From contig CANTFK010000538.1 of the NCBI GenBank assembly GCA_947646735.1, positions 1 to 49,962 on the forward strand: a stretch of DNA of 49,962 nt, in the 5' to 3' direction. This DNA comes from Peronospora farinosa (taxonomy: Eukaryota > Oomycota > Peronosporomycetes > Peronosporales > Peronosporaceae). The notes below the pieces were generated by a model. That model had not been told where the DNA came from and made no database searches. It saw only the letters and a program-made list of their open reading frames with translations. A program made the position numbers and the translations under genes. Within the stretch, counting starts at the first letter, position 1, and every line of letters starts with the position of its first letter. Positions 30,919 through 40,859 of the stretch are shown one piece after another.

Positions 30919-31788
30919 ATGCCCATTGATAATACCATGAGGTCGACAGTACTTCGTTTCGATCGCTTTTTTACTCGTGCTGATCCAGCCATGCAAAAAC
31001 GAGTACAAAAAGCATTGGACGTGATGCGGAGTGCTATTGATATTTTCGGTCTTGAGGGCGTGTGTTTCAGTTTTAATGGTGGCAAAGACTCGACGGTGGT
31101 GCTTCATTTGCTTCGTATTGTCGTAGCTAAACGTGTGCTGGAGGAGGTACAATTGGCACATTGGAAGATCCAACAGAAAGCTGAGGGTGGGACAACTGTG
31201 ACATCACCGCGAAATAGCTTCGTCTCGGTGGATTTACTGGATGAACAAGAACTCGAAGCTCGAGTCCAAGCACAATTGCAACACGTGCCGGTTATGTATT
31301 TTGACTCGTACGATCAGTTTCCAGAGATACGAGACTTTACGGAAGCATGCAGTAAGAAATACGCTCTTAATTGTCACGTGTACAAGTGCTCATTTGTTGA
31401 AGGAGTCAAAGATATTTTAGAGAAACTCAAGATTAAAGGCGTGTACATGGGCGTACGTGGAGGAGATCCACATACGGAAAATTTGGAGCACTTTTCGCCT
31501 AGCAGTCCAGGGTGGCCACCATTTTTACGTGTAAACCCGATCTTAAAGTGGACTTACGAGGATGTCTGGCGTTTTTTGCGTGATTGTCAGTTGGAATACT
31601 GCTCATTGTACGACCACGGATATACATCGCTAGGAAATATTTTCGATACTGTGCAGAACCCAGAGCTTTGGCGGAAGGGTGAGATGGGCAAGGAGGGATA
31701 CTATTTGCCTGCATACAAATTGAAGGATGGAAGTTCTGAACGCTGCGGGCGACAGAAGAAGGCGCACACGACTTCAAAGTCTGACTGA
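30919..31788 (+). CDS. FAD synthase (FMN adenylyltransferase), PAPS-reductase fold
   Basis: A single-exon protein of 289 residues that makes FAD from FMN and ATP, the last step of flavin cofactor synthesis. It is of the eukaryotic type with a PAPS-reductase-like fold. The PP-loop SFNGGKDS is at 51-58. YFDSYDQFPEIRDF follows at 127-140, GVRGGDP at 178-184 (flavin and pyrophosphate loop), PILKWTYEDVWRFLR at 207-221 and YCSLYDHGYTSLGN at 227-240. It is the stand-alone yeast FAD1-like form, without the N-terminal molybdopterin-binding domain of the human FLAD1 protein. An internal Met at residue 7 (30937) is an alternative start. Its stop is 106 bp from the stop of the convergent MMTAG2-like gene. 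Confidence 0.93.
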   Translation: MPIDNTMRSTVLRFDRFFTRADPAMQKRVQKALDVMRSAIDIFGLEGVCFSFNGGKDSTVVLHLLRIVVAKRVLEEVQLAHWKIQQKAEGGTTVTSPRNSFVSVDLLDEQELEARVQAQLQHVPVMYFDSYDQFPEIRDFTEACSKKYALNCHVYKCSFVEGVKDILEKLKIKGVYMGVRGGDPHTENLEHFSPSSPGWPPFLRVNPILKWTYEDVWRFLRDCQLEYCSLYDHGYTSLGNIFDTVQNPELWRKGEMGKEGYYLPAYKLKDGSSERCGRQKKAHTTSKSD

Positions 31789-31894
31789 GCTGGAAACAAT
31801 CATGAAACAGCTATTTTTACATCGAGTGAATAGAATTAGAAAGGAATTGGAATTTGACATACCAACCTCAGTCGTTCTTGTATTGATACTATCC

Positions 31895-33065
31895 TTACCT
31901 TCGGCGTGACCGCGAACGAGAGCGCGAACGCCTTCTAGGAGATGGAGATCGAGATGAAGATAGATGGCGATGACGACGGTGTCGATCTGGAGATCGTGAG
32001 CGGCCGCGAGAGTCAAGTAGCTCTGCTCGTCTGGACGAGTTTTCATACCTACGACGGTCAGCTGGTGATCGCGAACAGGATCGACTGTTACGATGTCGAC
32101 TTTCAGCGTGTGACCATCGACCTACCACTCGGCTTCTTCCTGAATGGCTTGGTGGCGAGCGTGAACGCGAACGATACCTTGCATCTTCATTATCCATGCT
32201 ATGGCGAGGGTAGCGTGATTTTTCGTCGTCCTCATCCTTGAAATGACAAGAGAGATTGCGGGCTGCTCTTTTCTCTTTCTTGCGCTCCTTCTTTTCCTTC
32301 TTTTTCAATTTCTTGGCTTCCTTCTCAACCTTTCGCGTTTTTTTTCGTGCTGTCTTGGCCTCACTCTCTGTCATCACGTTAATTGTACCTGGCAACGCAT
32401 ACGTTGTATCTGCCTTGCCACTTGCAAGTTGATCCTTATATCTCTCAGCCAATGTGCGTTTCGTTCCTGTTTGGAATCCTGCAGCTTCCACTGGAGCTGC
32501 TCCTATCCCTTCAATTCTCTCGACATCCATGCCATCACGTTCTGCTTCTCCACGTTTCAGCAGCATCTTCATCTCCGACGCACTCAAACCTTCAACAGGC
32601 TTATGACGTCTCTTAGGTGCAAAACCTCTACATAGCCACAACAAATAATAAATAGAGCAATTAACACTGTAAACTCGCTACCAATAGTCAAAATTCCCTC
32701 CTTCTTAGTGACGTACAGCGCTTCATTCATCAAATCTTCGTCCCTCTGTTTCGCCACTTCCAGTTCCGTCTGCAGCACTTCATCTCGTTGTAATTTACTT
32801 GCTTTATTGTACCATGTAATGTCCTTTCCCTTCTGCCAACGACCTACAGGCGCCTGTACCGAGTGTCCCAAATAATTTTCCCGATACTTGTCATTCTTGA
32901 CGTCTTCCCACTTGAAATCTAGTGCATCAATTTGCAAGAAAAAAGCACCACATGTTGCCTTGTTTATATATTACACTGTTAGCAAAGAATTAATAGTAAA
33001 CAATGCGTACGATCGGCACCACCACGCGTGCCGCCCACACGATAATTAGACTTTCCAAAGCTCAT
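31895..33065 (-). CDS. MMTAG2-like protein with an SR-rich tail, three exons
   Basis: Exons 33065-33011, 32918-32682 and 32625-31895 join in frame to 340 residues. Introns (92 and 56 nt) are GT-AG. The spliced N-terminus reads [18 protein letters not shown], then [25 protein letters not shown]. This is the hallmark of the multiple-myeloma-tumour-associated protein 2 family (human C1orf35), whose start has the same [24 protein letters not shown] order. The segment up to about residue 150 ends with KPVEGLS and a GID-like VERIEGIG. Then come a Lys/Glu-rich stretch and a long Arg-Ser dipeptide tail, suggesting a nuclear, splicing-linked protein. The biochemical function of the family is not established. 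The first 18 codons lie in a separate exon; the internal exon has no ATG of its own in this frame. Confidence 0.85.
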
Positions 33066-33202
33066 TAAGCCACTTTATAAATTGTGTGTGGGTCACATCG
33101 TAAATTGGACACAAATTTGTGTATCATAAAATATGGGGTACCATTATCTAATTATTCATAACCTAACATTATATTTTTCGAGAAATTTCGTGTAACGACG
33201 TC
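33066..33202. promoter_or_regulatory. 137 bp divergent promoter region, MMTAG2-like and SNARE genes
   Basis: The interval between the two opposed start codons (33065 minus, 33203 plus). It is AT-rich and has no recognised motif. Confidence 0.45.
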
Positions 33203-33714
33203 ATGTCCGACACGAATAGGTCCAATGGTGGGGGTATCTTTGCTACTGGTAATAACACAAGTGGCGTCACAAGCGGTGGACCAGATCTTGCTAATATGAA
33301 AACCTACAATACTTTTCTTGCCGCCGATCCGGTGTGTCCGTAGCTTTAAATAATCTCGACAAGCACATAGAATATGTTTCAATTATTATTGGTGCTGATT
33401 ATTTATTGCATTGAAAAAAACAGAGTGTGCGGTCATTGATGCGCACGTCGGACGACATTGAGCGTACACGACGCAATGTGGCAGAGTCCGAGGAGATGGC
33501 TAAGAACGTGTTGGTGGATCTAGAGCTGCAGCGCTCTCAGCTTCATGACATGAAAGAAATGGTCTCTGAGACTTCGAGCATGACGGGCCAAGTGCGTCAC
33601 TTGTTGCAGATCATTTCCAAACGCTCCTATCGAAAGAAGATTTGTCTCTGGCTGGTCATTATGGTGCTATCTATTACGGATATGCTGGTATTCTATCTAT
33701 TATTTGTCCGTTAA
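33203..33714 (+). CDS. Short VTI1-like Qb-SNARE, tail-anchored, two exons
   Basis: Exons 33203-33331 and 33424-33714 join to 139 residues; the 92 nt intron starts GTGTGT and ends ACAG. Residues 44-105 form a SNARE motif starting LMRTSDDIERTRRNVAESEE. The zero-layer glutamine is Q79 within LELQRSQL, aligned to the EQRDQL of VTI1 proteins. The last 23 residues (CLWLVIMVLSITDMLVFYLLFV) are a single membrane anchor. VTI1 SNAREs act in Golgi, endosome and vacuole fusion. Unlike typical VTI1 (over 200 residues), the N-terminal three-helix Habc bundle is missing. It is replaced by 43 Gly/Ser/Asn-rich residues encoded by exon 1. The 137 bp gap to the neighbour leaves little room for another exon. Confidence 0.8.
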
Positions 33715-34208
33715 AAGTATGTCAGAAGCTGAAGAAATGCAAGTTTTTACAGAACTTTGAATGTCGCTTAGTGGTATTGTGACATTATTATTAAGAGCAA
33801 AAAATATTTTTGTGTAAAAAAAATTGCTGTTTAAAAAAATAGACTCCTGCTCTGCAACATTTTGGTGGGTGGCAGAAATTAGCAAGTTATTTATAATGTG
33901 TCGCAAGAAATAAAAAAAAGGCATGATCGTCGCCTATCGAAGCATCGGGTAGCTACGCTCTTGATTTTTTATTGGGTTTTCTGTTAAGAAAAAAAACAGA
34001 AACTAGAAATGTATCAATTATGCTTGAATATTAACATCAAATATTTTACGAAACCTGGTTTGTATGGAGCTTCTTCGAAGAAATAAATCTAGCTTCTGAC
34101 ATACGACGTACTAGACATCTCTCACTTTAAATCGTAACTCCAAGTACTCGAGTTGATAACTTCATCATCACTTTATCATCTGTATACAAACAACTTGTAC
34201 ACGTCAAT
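33715..34208. other. Intergenic between SNARE and orphan His-rich gene
   Basis: About 490 bp, AT-rich with poly-A runs near 33815-33840 and 33910. No gene or repeat recognised. Confidence 0.45.
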
Positions 34209-34985
34209 ATGGTCAAGTCTAATGAACGTCTCGCTACTGCCGAGCACGAGTTTGCGTTACTAGAAAAAGCACTCATTCAGACTGCAGACGATGCTGCCAG
34301 GTGTCTCAAGCTACTCAAGAAAAACCTCTCGGACTATGATCATCACCATGGAAACTACTTTATCAACACGGCCACGTCCTTCATGCGGAACGATATGCGA
34401 TCGGCAAAAGACACGGCCTTTAACTTGAAGCACGTGGCACACCAGATCAACAAAAATCTACAGCCATTTGAATCGGGCGTTATTTCTGCACGCAGCATGA
34501 TGGATGTTGTTGCCAAATCCATGGACGCCCTCAATACAACAGCTCGTAACTATGACGAGAAGAACGGACGGTTGAAAGGTGTTAACGGCGTGATTGACAA
34601 TGCCATCGGCAAGAATGACACGGAAAAGCGTGAGAAGGACGACAAACATGCTACCAGTCTTTTTGGTACGAGCGATGAGAGGAACATTGGTGGTCTGCTC
34701 GGAAAAACGGACGGCCATCATCATCATGGCGGCGGTATTCTCAGCAGCTCTGACACAGTCGAGCAGCTGGTCAAGACGACGTTGCACGACAACTTTAATG
34801 TCAGTGCACTGAGTCATCAGATCACAATTGCCCAGAAATCGCTGTCATCGTCGCCGTCTTTCGTAGAACGTGCTAAGGAGGTGATACATGATGTGAAGGA
34901 CAAGCTGAAGGGTGAAAAGACAAGCCCAACGCACGACGGTCATCACGGCAACAAGCATCTTGTGGACCATAAGGAAGGGTATTAG
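34209..34985 (+). CDS. Orphan helical protein with His-rich loops
   Basis: A single-exon protein of 258 residues that I do not recognise. Residues 1-120 look all-helical, with heptad-like spacing in EHEFALLEKALIQTADDAARCLKLLKKNL, and FINTATSFMRNDMRSAKDTAFNLKHVAHQINKNL. Histidine clusters occur at 44-47 (DHHHG), around 170 (DGHHHHGGG) and near the C-terminus (DGHHGNKH). Residues 140-175 are charged and Gly-rich, then a second helical pair follows (SSSDTVEQLVKTTLH, FVERAKEVIHDVKDKLKG). No signal peptide or membrane segment is seen. It sits between a SNARE and an elicitin-like gene and may be oomycete-specific. A structural or metal-binding role is only a guess. Confidence 0.7.
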   Translation: MVKSNERLATAEHEFALLEKALIQTADDAARCLKLLKKNLSDYDHHHGNYFINTATSFMRNDMRSAKDTAFNLKHVAHQINKNLQPFESGVISARSMMDVVAKSMDALNTTARNYDEKNGRLKGVNGVIDNAIGKNDTEKREKDDKHATSLFGTSDERNIGGLLGKTDGHHHHGGGILSSSDTVEQLVKTTLHDNFNVSALSHQITIAQKSLSSSPSFVERAKEVIHDVKDKLKGEKTSPTHDGHHGNKHLVDHKEGY

Positions 34986-35277
34986 TGTGCACACTAGTAG
35001 ATTTTGCATCTCGATTACCTAGGCATGTGCTGCAAGAGAACAAGGTGAGGTCAGTGTCACATAAACATCTTTTGCTATGAATAGTCGTTTACGATTTCGA
35101 GTGTCCAGCTTTGATGTAAATCGATAGTTGACTAGTACCATTTTATACCAGCTCAGTGTACTTTGAAATGATGATCTGCCATCCCTCGATTGAACACTAA
35201 GACAGATGTAATCCATTGACATTCAGCCGCGTCTTAGCAACTAATCGTGCCTTTTTCAAGCGCCTTCAGATGAAGAC
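34986..35277. other. Intergenic, left of the 57 bp tandem repeat
   Basis: About 290 bp of non-coding sequence between the orphan gene and the tandem repeat in front of the elicitin-like gene. Nothing recognised. Confidence 0.4.
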
Positions 35278-35390
35278 TTACTCGAAATCCAGTCTCTTCT
35301 TAACATTCTCTTCATCACTGACAGGAAGAGAAGATTACTCGATATTCAGTCTCTTCTAAGTATTCTCTTCATCATGGACAGGAAGAGATG
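35278..35390 (+). repeat. Two-copy 57 bp tandem repeat upstream of the elicitin-like gene
   Basis: Two direct copies with period 57, each containing TTACTCGA, CAGTCTCTTCT, ATTCTCTTCATCA and GGACAGGAAGAGA-type blocks, starting at 35278 and 35335. They differ at a handful of positions. They end about 125 bp before the elicitin-like ATG, so they lie in the promoter or 5' UTR. Confidence 0.75.
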
Positions 35391-35513
35391 ATAAAAAACT
35401 CTCGTGTTTATTTTGAAGAGCTCCAACACAAACACGACTCCACGTCTTCTTCATTCTCCAATTTGATTCCAACTTGGTACCCCAGTATTTCCTCACATCA
35501 ACCTCTAACCACT

Positions 35514-36050
35514 ATGCAGCTTAGCATTATTCTCTTCGTTCTCCTTGGCGCTTATGGAGCCGCCGAAGACGCCTGTCCTCCAGCCGAGATCAAAAAACTT
35601 GCTGAGCTTTATGCCAACCCGAACCTACATGAGTGCCAGAAAATCTCGGCCGACTTTTCCATCGCTTCACCTACGGACCCTCAAGTCAAAGCCATGTGTA
35701 ATTCTGACTCGTGTCGTAAGCTGATCAAAGACGTCCTCGCATTGAAACCTGAAGACTGCTACCTGTCTTTTGCCAAGATGAAAGTCAACGCGTACAAGGT
35801 CGCCAGCAGTGTCGATGATGCGTGCATGACTGACATGAAGAAATACAATGAGACCTGGAAGTCTCAACCGGCTCTGAAACCCATCGACGGTGAGCAGTAC
35901 CGCTACGAGCAAGAAAAGCAAAAATTTGTCAAGGATACCAATGGGACGCACGTTGTCAAGATTGATGATGCGCAAGATGAAGACTCGATCGACAGCATGG
36001 CGACAGAACCCGTTCCAACGCCAACCACGACGCTCCCGGCGAAGGTCTAA
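35514..36050 (+). CDS. Elicitin-like secreted protein
   Basis: 178 residues from the ATG at 35514. An in-frame extension to 35388 exists, but the chosen start gives a clean signal peptide (MQLSIILFVLLGAYGAA, cleavage near residue 17). Elicitins are small extracellular oomycete proteins that bind sterols or other lipids; many are recognised by plants. The six-cysteine pattern is present: C21, C41, C62, C67, C82 and C104. The diagnostic C-x4-C-x14-C core (62-67-82) is conserved and flanked by spacings slightly shorter than in classic elicitins. This places it among the divergent elicitin-like (ELL) proteins. After residue 104 comes a 74-residue tail rich in Lys/Asp/Thr/Pro, with one possible N-glycosylation site (NET at 112) and no clear GPI signal. 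Confidence 0.88.
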   Translation: MQLSIILFVLLGAYGAAEDACPPAEIKKLAELYANPNLHECQKISADFSIASPTDPQVKAMCNSDSCRKLIKDVLALKPEDCYLSFAKMKVNAYKVASSVDDACMTDMKKYNETWKSQPALKPIDGEQYRYEQEKQKFVKDTNGTHVVKIDDAQDEDSIDSMATEPVPTPTTTLPAKV

Positions 36051-36384
36051 AAAACGCCGAAGAAGCTATAGCAACTTGTCTCAAACTTGTATTCATAAGT
36101 GCTTGTACGACATCCGCTGCTTACTTCATTCAAGAAACAGACGCGTTCCAGCGTTGCCATGACTAGATGTATCACCACGTATTGTAATGAACTTCGTATA
36201 ATTTGAGTAGTGTCTTTTGCTGGTGAATATGTTAAAGTGCTGACTGCTTCTGATAGATAAGTGCACTGCTAGTTCGTCTGTCTTGTTGTCGCTGCCATTT
36301 TGTTTTTACAACAAATCGATGGCGTTCATTGCTACTTCCAGCGCACAAGAAACAATTATGGCAAGCAATTGTCTTTGCAATTCC
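36051..36384. other. Intergenic between convergent elicitin-like and PLC-like genes
   Basis: 334 bp holding both 3' UTRs. No ORF with recognisable content and no repeat. Confidence 0.5.
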
Positions 36385-38284
36385 TTATTCCACCGAGATA
36401 ATGTCGTCAATTGGTGACACCTTCAGTTGCTGAGCAACGGTTGCAACTTCCGAGACGAAAGCTTTTGCGTTCAACCACACGCCTGCAATCGATCTAGGCG
36501 CGTGCTCAATCAATTGACTGCGCAACAGTTCATTCTCATATCCCGAGGCTGGGGCTGAATACTTTAATTCTGATGCAGACAGAGCAGAACAGGCGAAAGC
36601 TGCGTCGGCTTCAACGACCGACACACTTCCAAGCTGCCAAAGACGTGGGTTTTTCATGTCAACACATGCTGGTACCAAGTTGGCAGCTTGACAATCGACG
36701 CTCTGCCAAGTCTTTGACTCACGCATGAGTGCGACACACTTGCTAGCATCAAGCTCGTGCCCCTTAGTTACAGTCCATACTGTAGCCTCCATGCGTTTTG
36801 GGGTGAGGTTGTCTGGTGATGGCATATTCACACCACAGTCTGCCACGCCTGGAAGAGATTCTTCATTCAGCAAGTACTTATTGTAGCCAATCTGGCCGTT
36901 TGCATTGAGAAAACCGTACTCAATCTCGCTGGTTTCTGGGCGAAAGATTGTGAAGTTTTCGTCAGGAATCCCAATATCAGTGTCGGAATGATTGAATCGG
37001 CATTCAGGAAACGGGGTAAGAGGTAATGGCGGCTCTTGCCAGTTACAAATAGTGTCCTTCACAAACAGGAGTTCCTCCCCTTGCGCAAGGTAATCGGCAC
37101 CACTCATGAACAGCACCCGCTTTCCGGCACGGAGCAGTTCTTCAAATGTAGGCCATTTTGTTTCGTACTAGGCATAAAAAACACCACATTCGATACAAGA
37201 TATGAATATCATTACCTACCACAGACAATTCAAAACAGAAATACCTCACCACCAACTCTATCGGTCGTAGAATTTCCTCCTCCGGAAAGTACTTCTTCAG
37301 ATAATCCAGCAGCATCCCGACTTTGTTCCATTTCATGAGATTTGTCTCGTCGTCAAAGAACACCATTAAGAACTCGTCCACATGCTCTGGTGCATGCAAC
37401 CACGACGCTACTTCACTCAGTGCTTCCTCCAATGGCCGCTGCTCCTTGGTTGGAATGCTACTTAAGCTTGGTTTACACCCAATTGTCTCCGAGTCCCACT
37501 CAATACCGGTGCCCAATATCTTGGCAATATCATTGAAAACTTCGATCATTTTGTCCAATAATTTCGACTTGAAGCCTCCACAATGAGCAATGTGTAGATC
37601 GCCATCAAACCAATGCATATCCAGCTCAATAAACCTTACCCCCATGTTTAATTGGTCAGTAAGAGAAAAGAACTGGTCGTTCGTGTGCACCTTCATACCC
37701 TTTTTGAACCATGAAAAGTAACGCAAATAGCCCTCAAACACGTGATCTTCCACGCCGTAACCATCAGCTAAATTGATCGCTGAGTTGTGTGTGCCTGGTA
37801 AAGTTGCAGAGCAAATATTCCGTCGGTACGCAAGTTTACGTTGCAGATGAAGAGCTTTTTGTAGCCATTTCTCCATTTGGACCGAGCCATGTTTGCATAC
37901 AATGGCACAAATGCCTTTTTGGTCACAACGTTTCATTTTGTCACATTTGACATCAAAAGGGACCAAATCAGGAACGACATCCAGTATTTGGGTCTTAAAT
38001 TGGGCACTATCCTGGGCGATTTGAGATGTGGAAAGGGCCCAAAAAGTGTCGGGATTCATGTCGAGTTCGAGACACATGGAGTCTTGGAGTGGTAGCACAT
38101 TTTCTATCGCTTGAGACGTGGATAATGCTAAGAGAAAAAGGAGATTAAGAAGGAAAGTAGTGAAGAAGTGTGGATTAAAGGTAGAGAGAATGGAGGACGC
38201 CACTTGATTGCGCGACGTTACCATTTTTGTAACGGGGTTACACGACGGTTGGATAATTGGTAAGAATGCAAAATGTGTATCCAT
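36385..38284 (-). CDS. Secreted PI-PLC-X-like (TIM-barrel) protein, two exons
   Basis: Exons 38284-37250 and 37167-36385 give 605 residues; the 82 nt intron is GTGAGG...CTAG. The frame opens at 38284, but a second Met at 38224 puts the hydrophobic stretch (FLLNLLFLLALSTSQA) closer to the N-terminus as a signal peptide and may be the true start. The PLC-X-like domain shows ATLPGTHNSAI (H166), then MGVRFIELDMHWFDGDLHIAHCGG with D222, H224 and H234, then DEFLMVFFDDETN. These match the two active-site histidines and metal-site acids of the GDPD/PI-PLC-X superfamily. The second half is Cys-rich and unrecognised. Such proteins cleave phosphoinositides or related phosphodiesters; substrate unknown. 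Its position beside an elicitin-like gene fits a secreted function. Confidence 0.82.
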
Positions 38285-38419
38285 CCAATATGTCGGTAAT
38301 ACCGTATCTTATCGGTTATAGGTCGATATCCGGGGCAACAATAGCATGTACTAATATCAGTATTAGAAAGCTCTACATATTAAAATTACAATGATCAGTA
38401 AATAGCCATAGTGTGGTAG
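38285..38419. other. Upstream of the PLC-like gene, left border of the mitochondrial-like segment
   Basis: About 135 bp. The exact start of the mitochondrial-like sequence is not clear; nothing else recognised. Confidence 0.3.
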
Positions 38420-38699
38420 GGTACGTAGGATAAAATTTTTATTACATTTCTTATATATCCTTATGTTAGAATCTGTATCAGTTATTGATAAAGAAACTAT
38501 TTTTGAAATAAATAATTCATCAAGTTCGGAGAGAAGAATTGCATTGAGGAGAAGTATTTAAAATAATGAAAATATTAATGACTATTCATTTTTTATATAG
38601 AGAATGGGTCAAATCAAGTTAGAACTTATTTACATGATTTTAACAAAATCTGCTTCGAATAAGTAGTCGCACAACAGCGTGTTGCGGTGAATATGTTAC
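38420..38699 (+). pseudogene. rns: Nuclear copy of mitochondrial small-subunit rRNA, left part
   Basis: AT-rich sequence matching the 3' third of a bacterial-type small-subunit rRNA. Around 38518-38545 it carries AAGTTCGGAGAGAAGAATTG, corresponding to the 16S h42/h41 strand GTTCGGATTGGAGTCTGCAA. At 38658-38699 it carries the AGTAGTCGCAC...GTTGCGGTGAATATGTTAC segment that precedes the decoding region. The 16S sequence then stops and resumes at 44582. The left boundary is approximate, because about 110 bp in the middle (38550-38655) is less clearly rRNA. Such a fragment in nuclear DNA is a NUMT. Confidence 0.7.
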
Positions 38700-39063
38700 T
38701 GTAGGAAAAACCACGCGTGACTAGACGTAAGCAGAAAGAACCTTTTAGTGAATCCACTGCACAAAGTAATCACACAAGTAAGTTGGCGTGTTAGTGCCAG
38801 AGAAAGTTGCCGGAAAAAAATTCAGCTAGCTTTAAAAGAAAAAAAGAGGAAGTGTATTAATCCCAGGAGAAAGAAACTCCTGAGTTATTTTGACCGTAAT
38901 CCTTAAATATACATAGAAACGCCTCTGTAGGCTGCTTCTCTTACCACGAGTGTAATTCCCTTGCCAATCGTTTCGCATCACACTCTCAACCTCTGTATGC
39001 ATTTGCCCACGGTAAGTTTGTGAACGGAAATGTTTTCTTCAAAAGACAAACCCATTTCCAACA
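38700..39063 (-). mobile_element. Solo LTR (364 bp) with GTTAC target duplication
   Basis: The segment begins TGTAGG and ends CCAACA on the plus strand, the TG...CA hallmark of LTR ends. It is flanked by exact 5 bp repeats GTTAC at 38695-38699 and 39064-39068. Read on the minus strand it begins TGTTGGAAATGGG, in line with Ty1/copia LTR starts. No internal sequence is present, so it is a solo LTR. It is inserted into the mitochondrial rRNA-like sequence. Confidence 0.8.
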
Positions 39064-39070
39064 GTTACTG

Positions 39071-39328
39071 TGTTGCAAATTAGAGCTTGTTAAGTAGAAT
39101 GAAAATGAGAGACTAAATGTATTTGAAGCTTACCGTCCTAGCTCTCTCTTGTGTTTTTTACCATCGATCCTTCCCAATGGTTTCTCTAGAGTAGCCCTGC
39201 CAGAAGGTCGCTTCGCTTTTTCATAGGATCGAAACCGCTGCGTCCTGCACGCCTAGAACAGCTTACTATAGTAACCACTCGCACCTTGCTGTGGTTACTG
39301 CTTGCTCAAGCATATGCGAGTTTCAATA
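39071..39328 (-). repeat. 3' LTR of the 5.5 kb Copia element
   Basis: 258 bp, TG at 39071 on the plus strand, ends in TTTCAATA at 39328. It matches 44324-44581 over the block from GTTAAGTAGAATG to GCATATGCGAG with few differences. Confidence 0.75.
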
Positions 39329-39349
39329 CTTTTTTCGCGCGGTCATTAG

Positions 39350-40430
39350 GAGAGCATCATGAGCATCCGCAGCTCCTTAAGCCGCGGTGATGGAGCAATC
39401 TTAGTCAATATGTCCGCGCGCATCGCCTTGAACTCGCTGTACACTACCTCTAGCGTTTTCTTTCTCAATAAATCCTTCACGAGCTTGTATCTGATGTCGA
39501 TGTGTTTTGCACGTCCAGACGTATCCTATCCTTGAACTTGGTTAATAGCCGCTTGATTATCCACATTGAGCTTGTACAGCGCCTAAACTGTGATTCTGAT
39601 TTCACTTGATAACTCTGCGATCCCGAGACGCTCGGCCGTCACCTGTGATGCCGCAACGAGTTAGGCCTCCATCGTGGATAGTGCCACGCTGGCCTGCTTC
39701 TTGCACATCCATCCAACTCGACAAGTAGCATGCCACCACTTACGATTTGAGATCATTGCGATCTCCGGCAAAGTCGGCATCGCTTATTGCCTCAATCACG
39801 ACGCTGTTCGCGCACATTTCGTCAGTCGTACGCATGCAAAACTTGGTGTCAATCGTTCCTTTGAGGTAGAGTGCAATCTTCGTCGATAATCTCCAATCAC
39901 CATTGCGTGGTGCGTGCGTGCGTCTAGTAGACCGGTGCACTGCAAACGAGATATTTGGTCTTGTACATCGGGCGATCCACAGAAGACTACCAATTAAAGA
40001 TTAAAAAGTCTGTACGGTTCGCCGCTCGGGGCTTCCAAACCCGTCATTCGGCAGCAATTCCCCTCTTGTGTCGTCCTCCTGCTCAACCCCGATCGGCACT
40101 GCCGTCGCCGAGGATAATCCAAATTTGTCGAGGGGGCCTTGTATCACCTGCTTTTTCTCGAGAAGCCATCCTTCTGTATCGTCGTAATTGAACGCGATGC
40201 CCAAAAACTTCAAAACAATCCCCAAATCTTTAAGTTCGAGTAAGGACATGTCCGCGAGAAAAAAATTCACGCTCGCGGTGTTTGTACCAGTACCTAGCAA
40301 GTCGTCGACATAAACCCCCAAGAGCATTACTTTATTCTTGTCTCGCTTGTAGCACAAGCAACTATCAGTGTAGCTTCGAGTGTACCCAAGGTCAATTAGC
40401 ACACTGTATAGCAGCAAGTTCCATAAGCGA
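39350..40430 (-). pseudogene. Copia RT C-terminus and RNase H remnant
   Basis: Minus-strand fragments. 40417-40001 includes LLYSVLIDLGYTRSYTDSCLCYK and the RT active-site segment YVDDLLGTG, complete with the YVDD box. 39993-39740 includes KIALYLKGTIDTKF and ISDADFAGDRNDLKS, the RNase H signature. Further degraded sequence runs to about 39350. Frames are broken by stop codons, so no functional polyprotein remains. Confidence 0.75.
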
Positions 40431-40859
40431 CCTGCCTGCTTGAAGCCATAAAGGCTTTTCAGAAGCCAGAGGGCTAGTCGCGTCGATGCACCGCGCCTAT
40501 TCGAGCAAGCAACTTGTCGCTAATATCCATACTTTGGTGTATATGAAAATATATATTATCCAGCCTTTTTCCTTGTCCGTCTTCACGTACGCATTTAGCG
40601 TTGATTTTGGATGCACCGTTACAAAATCATCATCGGTCTTTAGGTCATGGATGGACCGTCACGAAGCCGATGTTGGTCGCAAACTTTACAATTTGCATAG
40701 GTTACGTTTAGCAGTGCTGGATGTGAGAGCACAAAGTACCAAGGCAAGGTTTGCTAAATATAAGCACTTCTACTATCTCCTTATTCTACCTCTTGTGTCT
40801 AAAATTGGGTACATCTCTGTGCCTGGCCGGGTCTCCCCAAATGCGCGCTAGTGCATATA

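Noticed and set aside
33268..33450. Minus-strand frame over the SNARE intron
   Set aside because: It overlaps a spliced gene with clear family features and has no content of its own.
35667..35975. Antisense frame over the elicitin-like gene
   Set aside because: It is the mirror of the cysteine-rich coding sequence and carries no independent signal.
38020..38095. Possible plus-strand gene opposite the PLC-like first exon
   Set aside because: Antisense to a well-supported domain with active-site motifs; no similarity.
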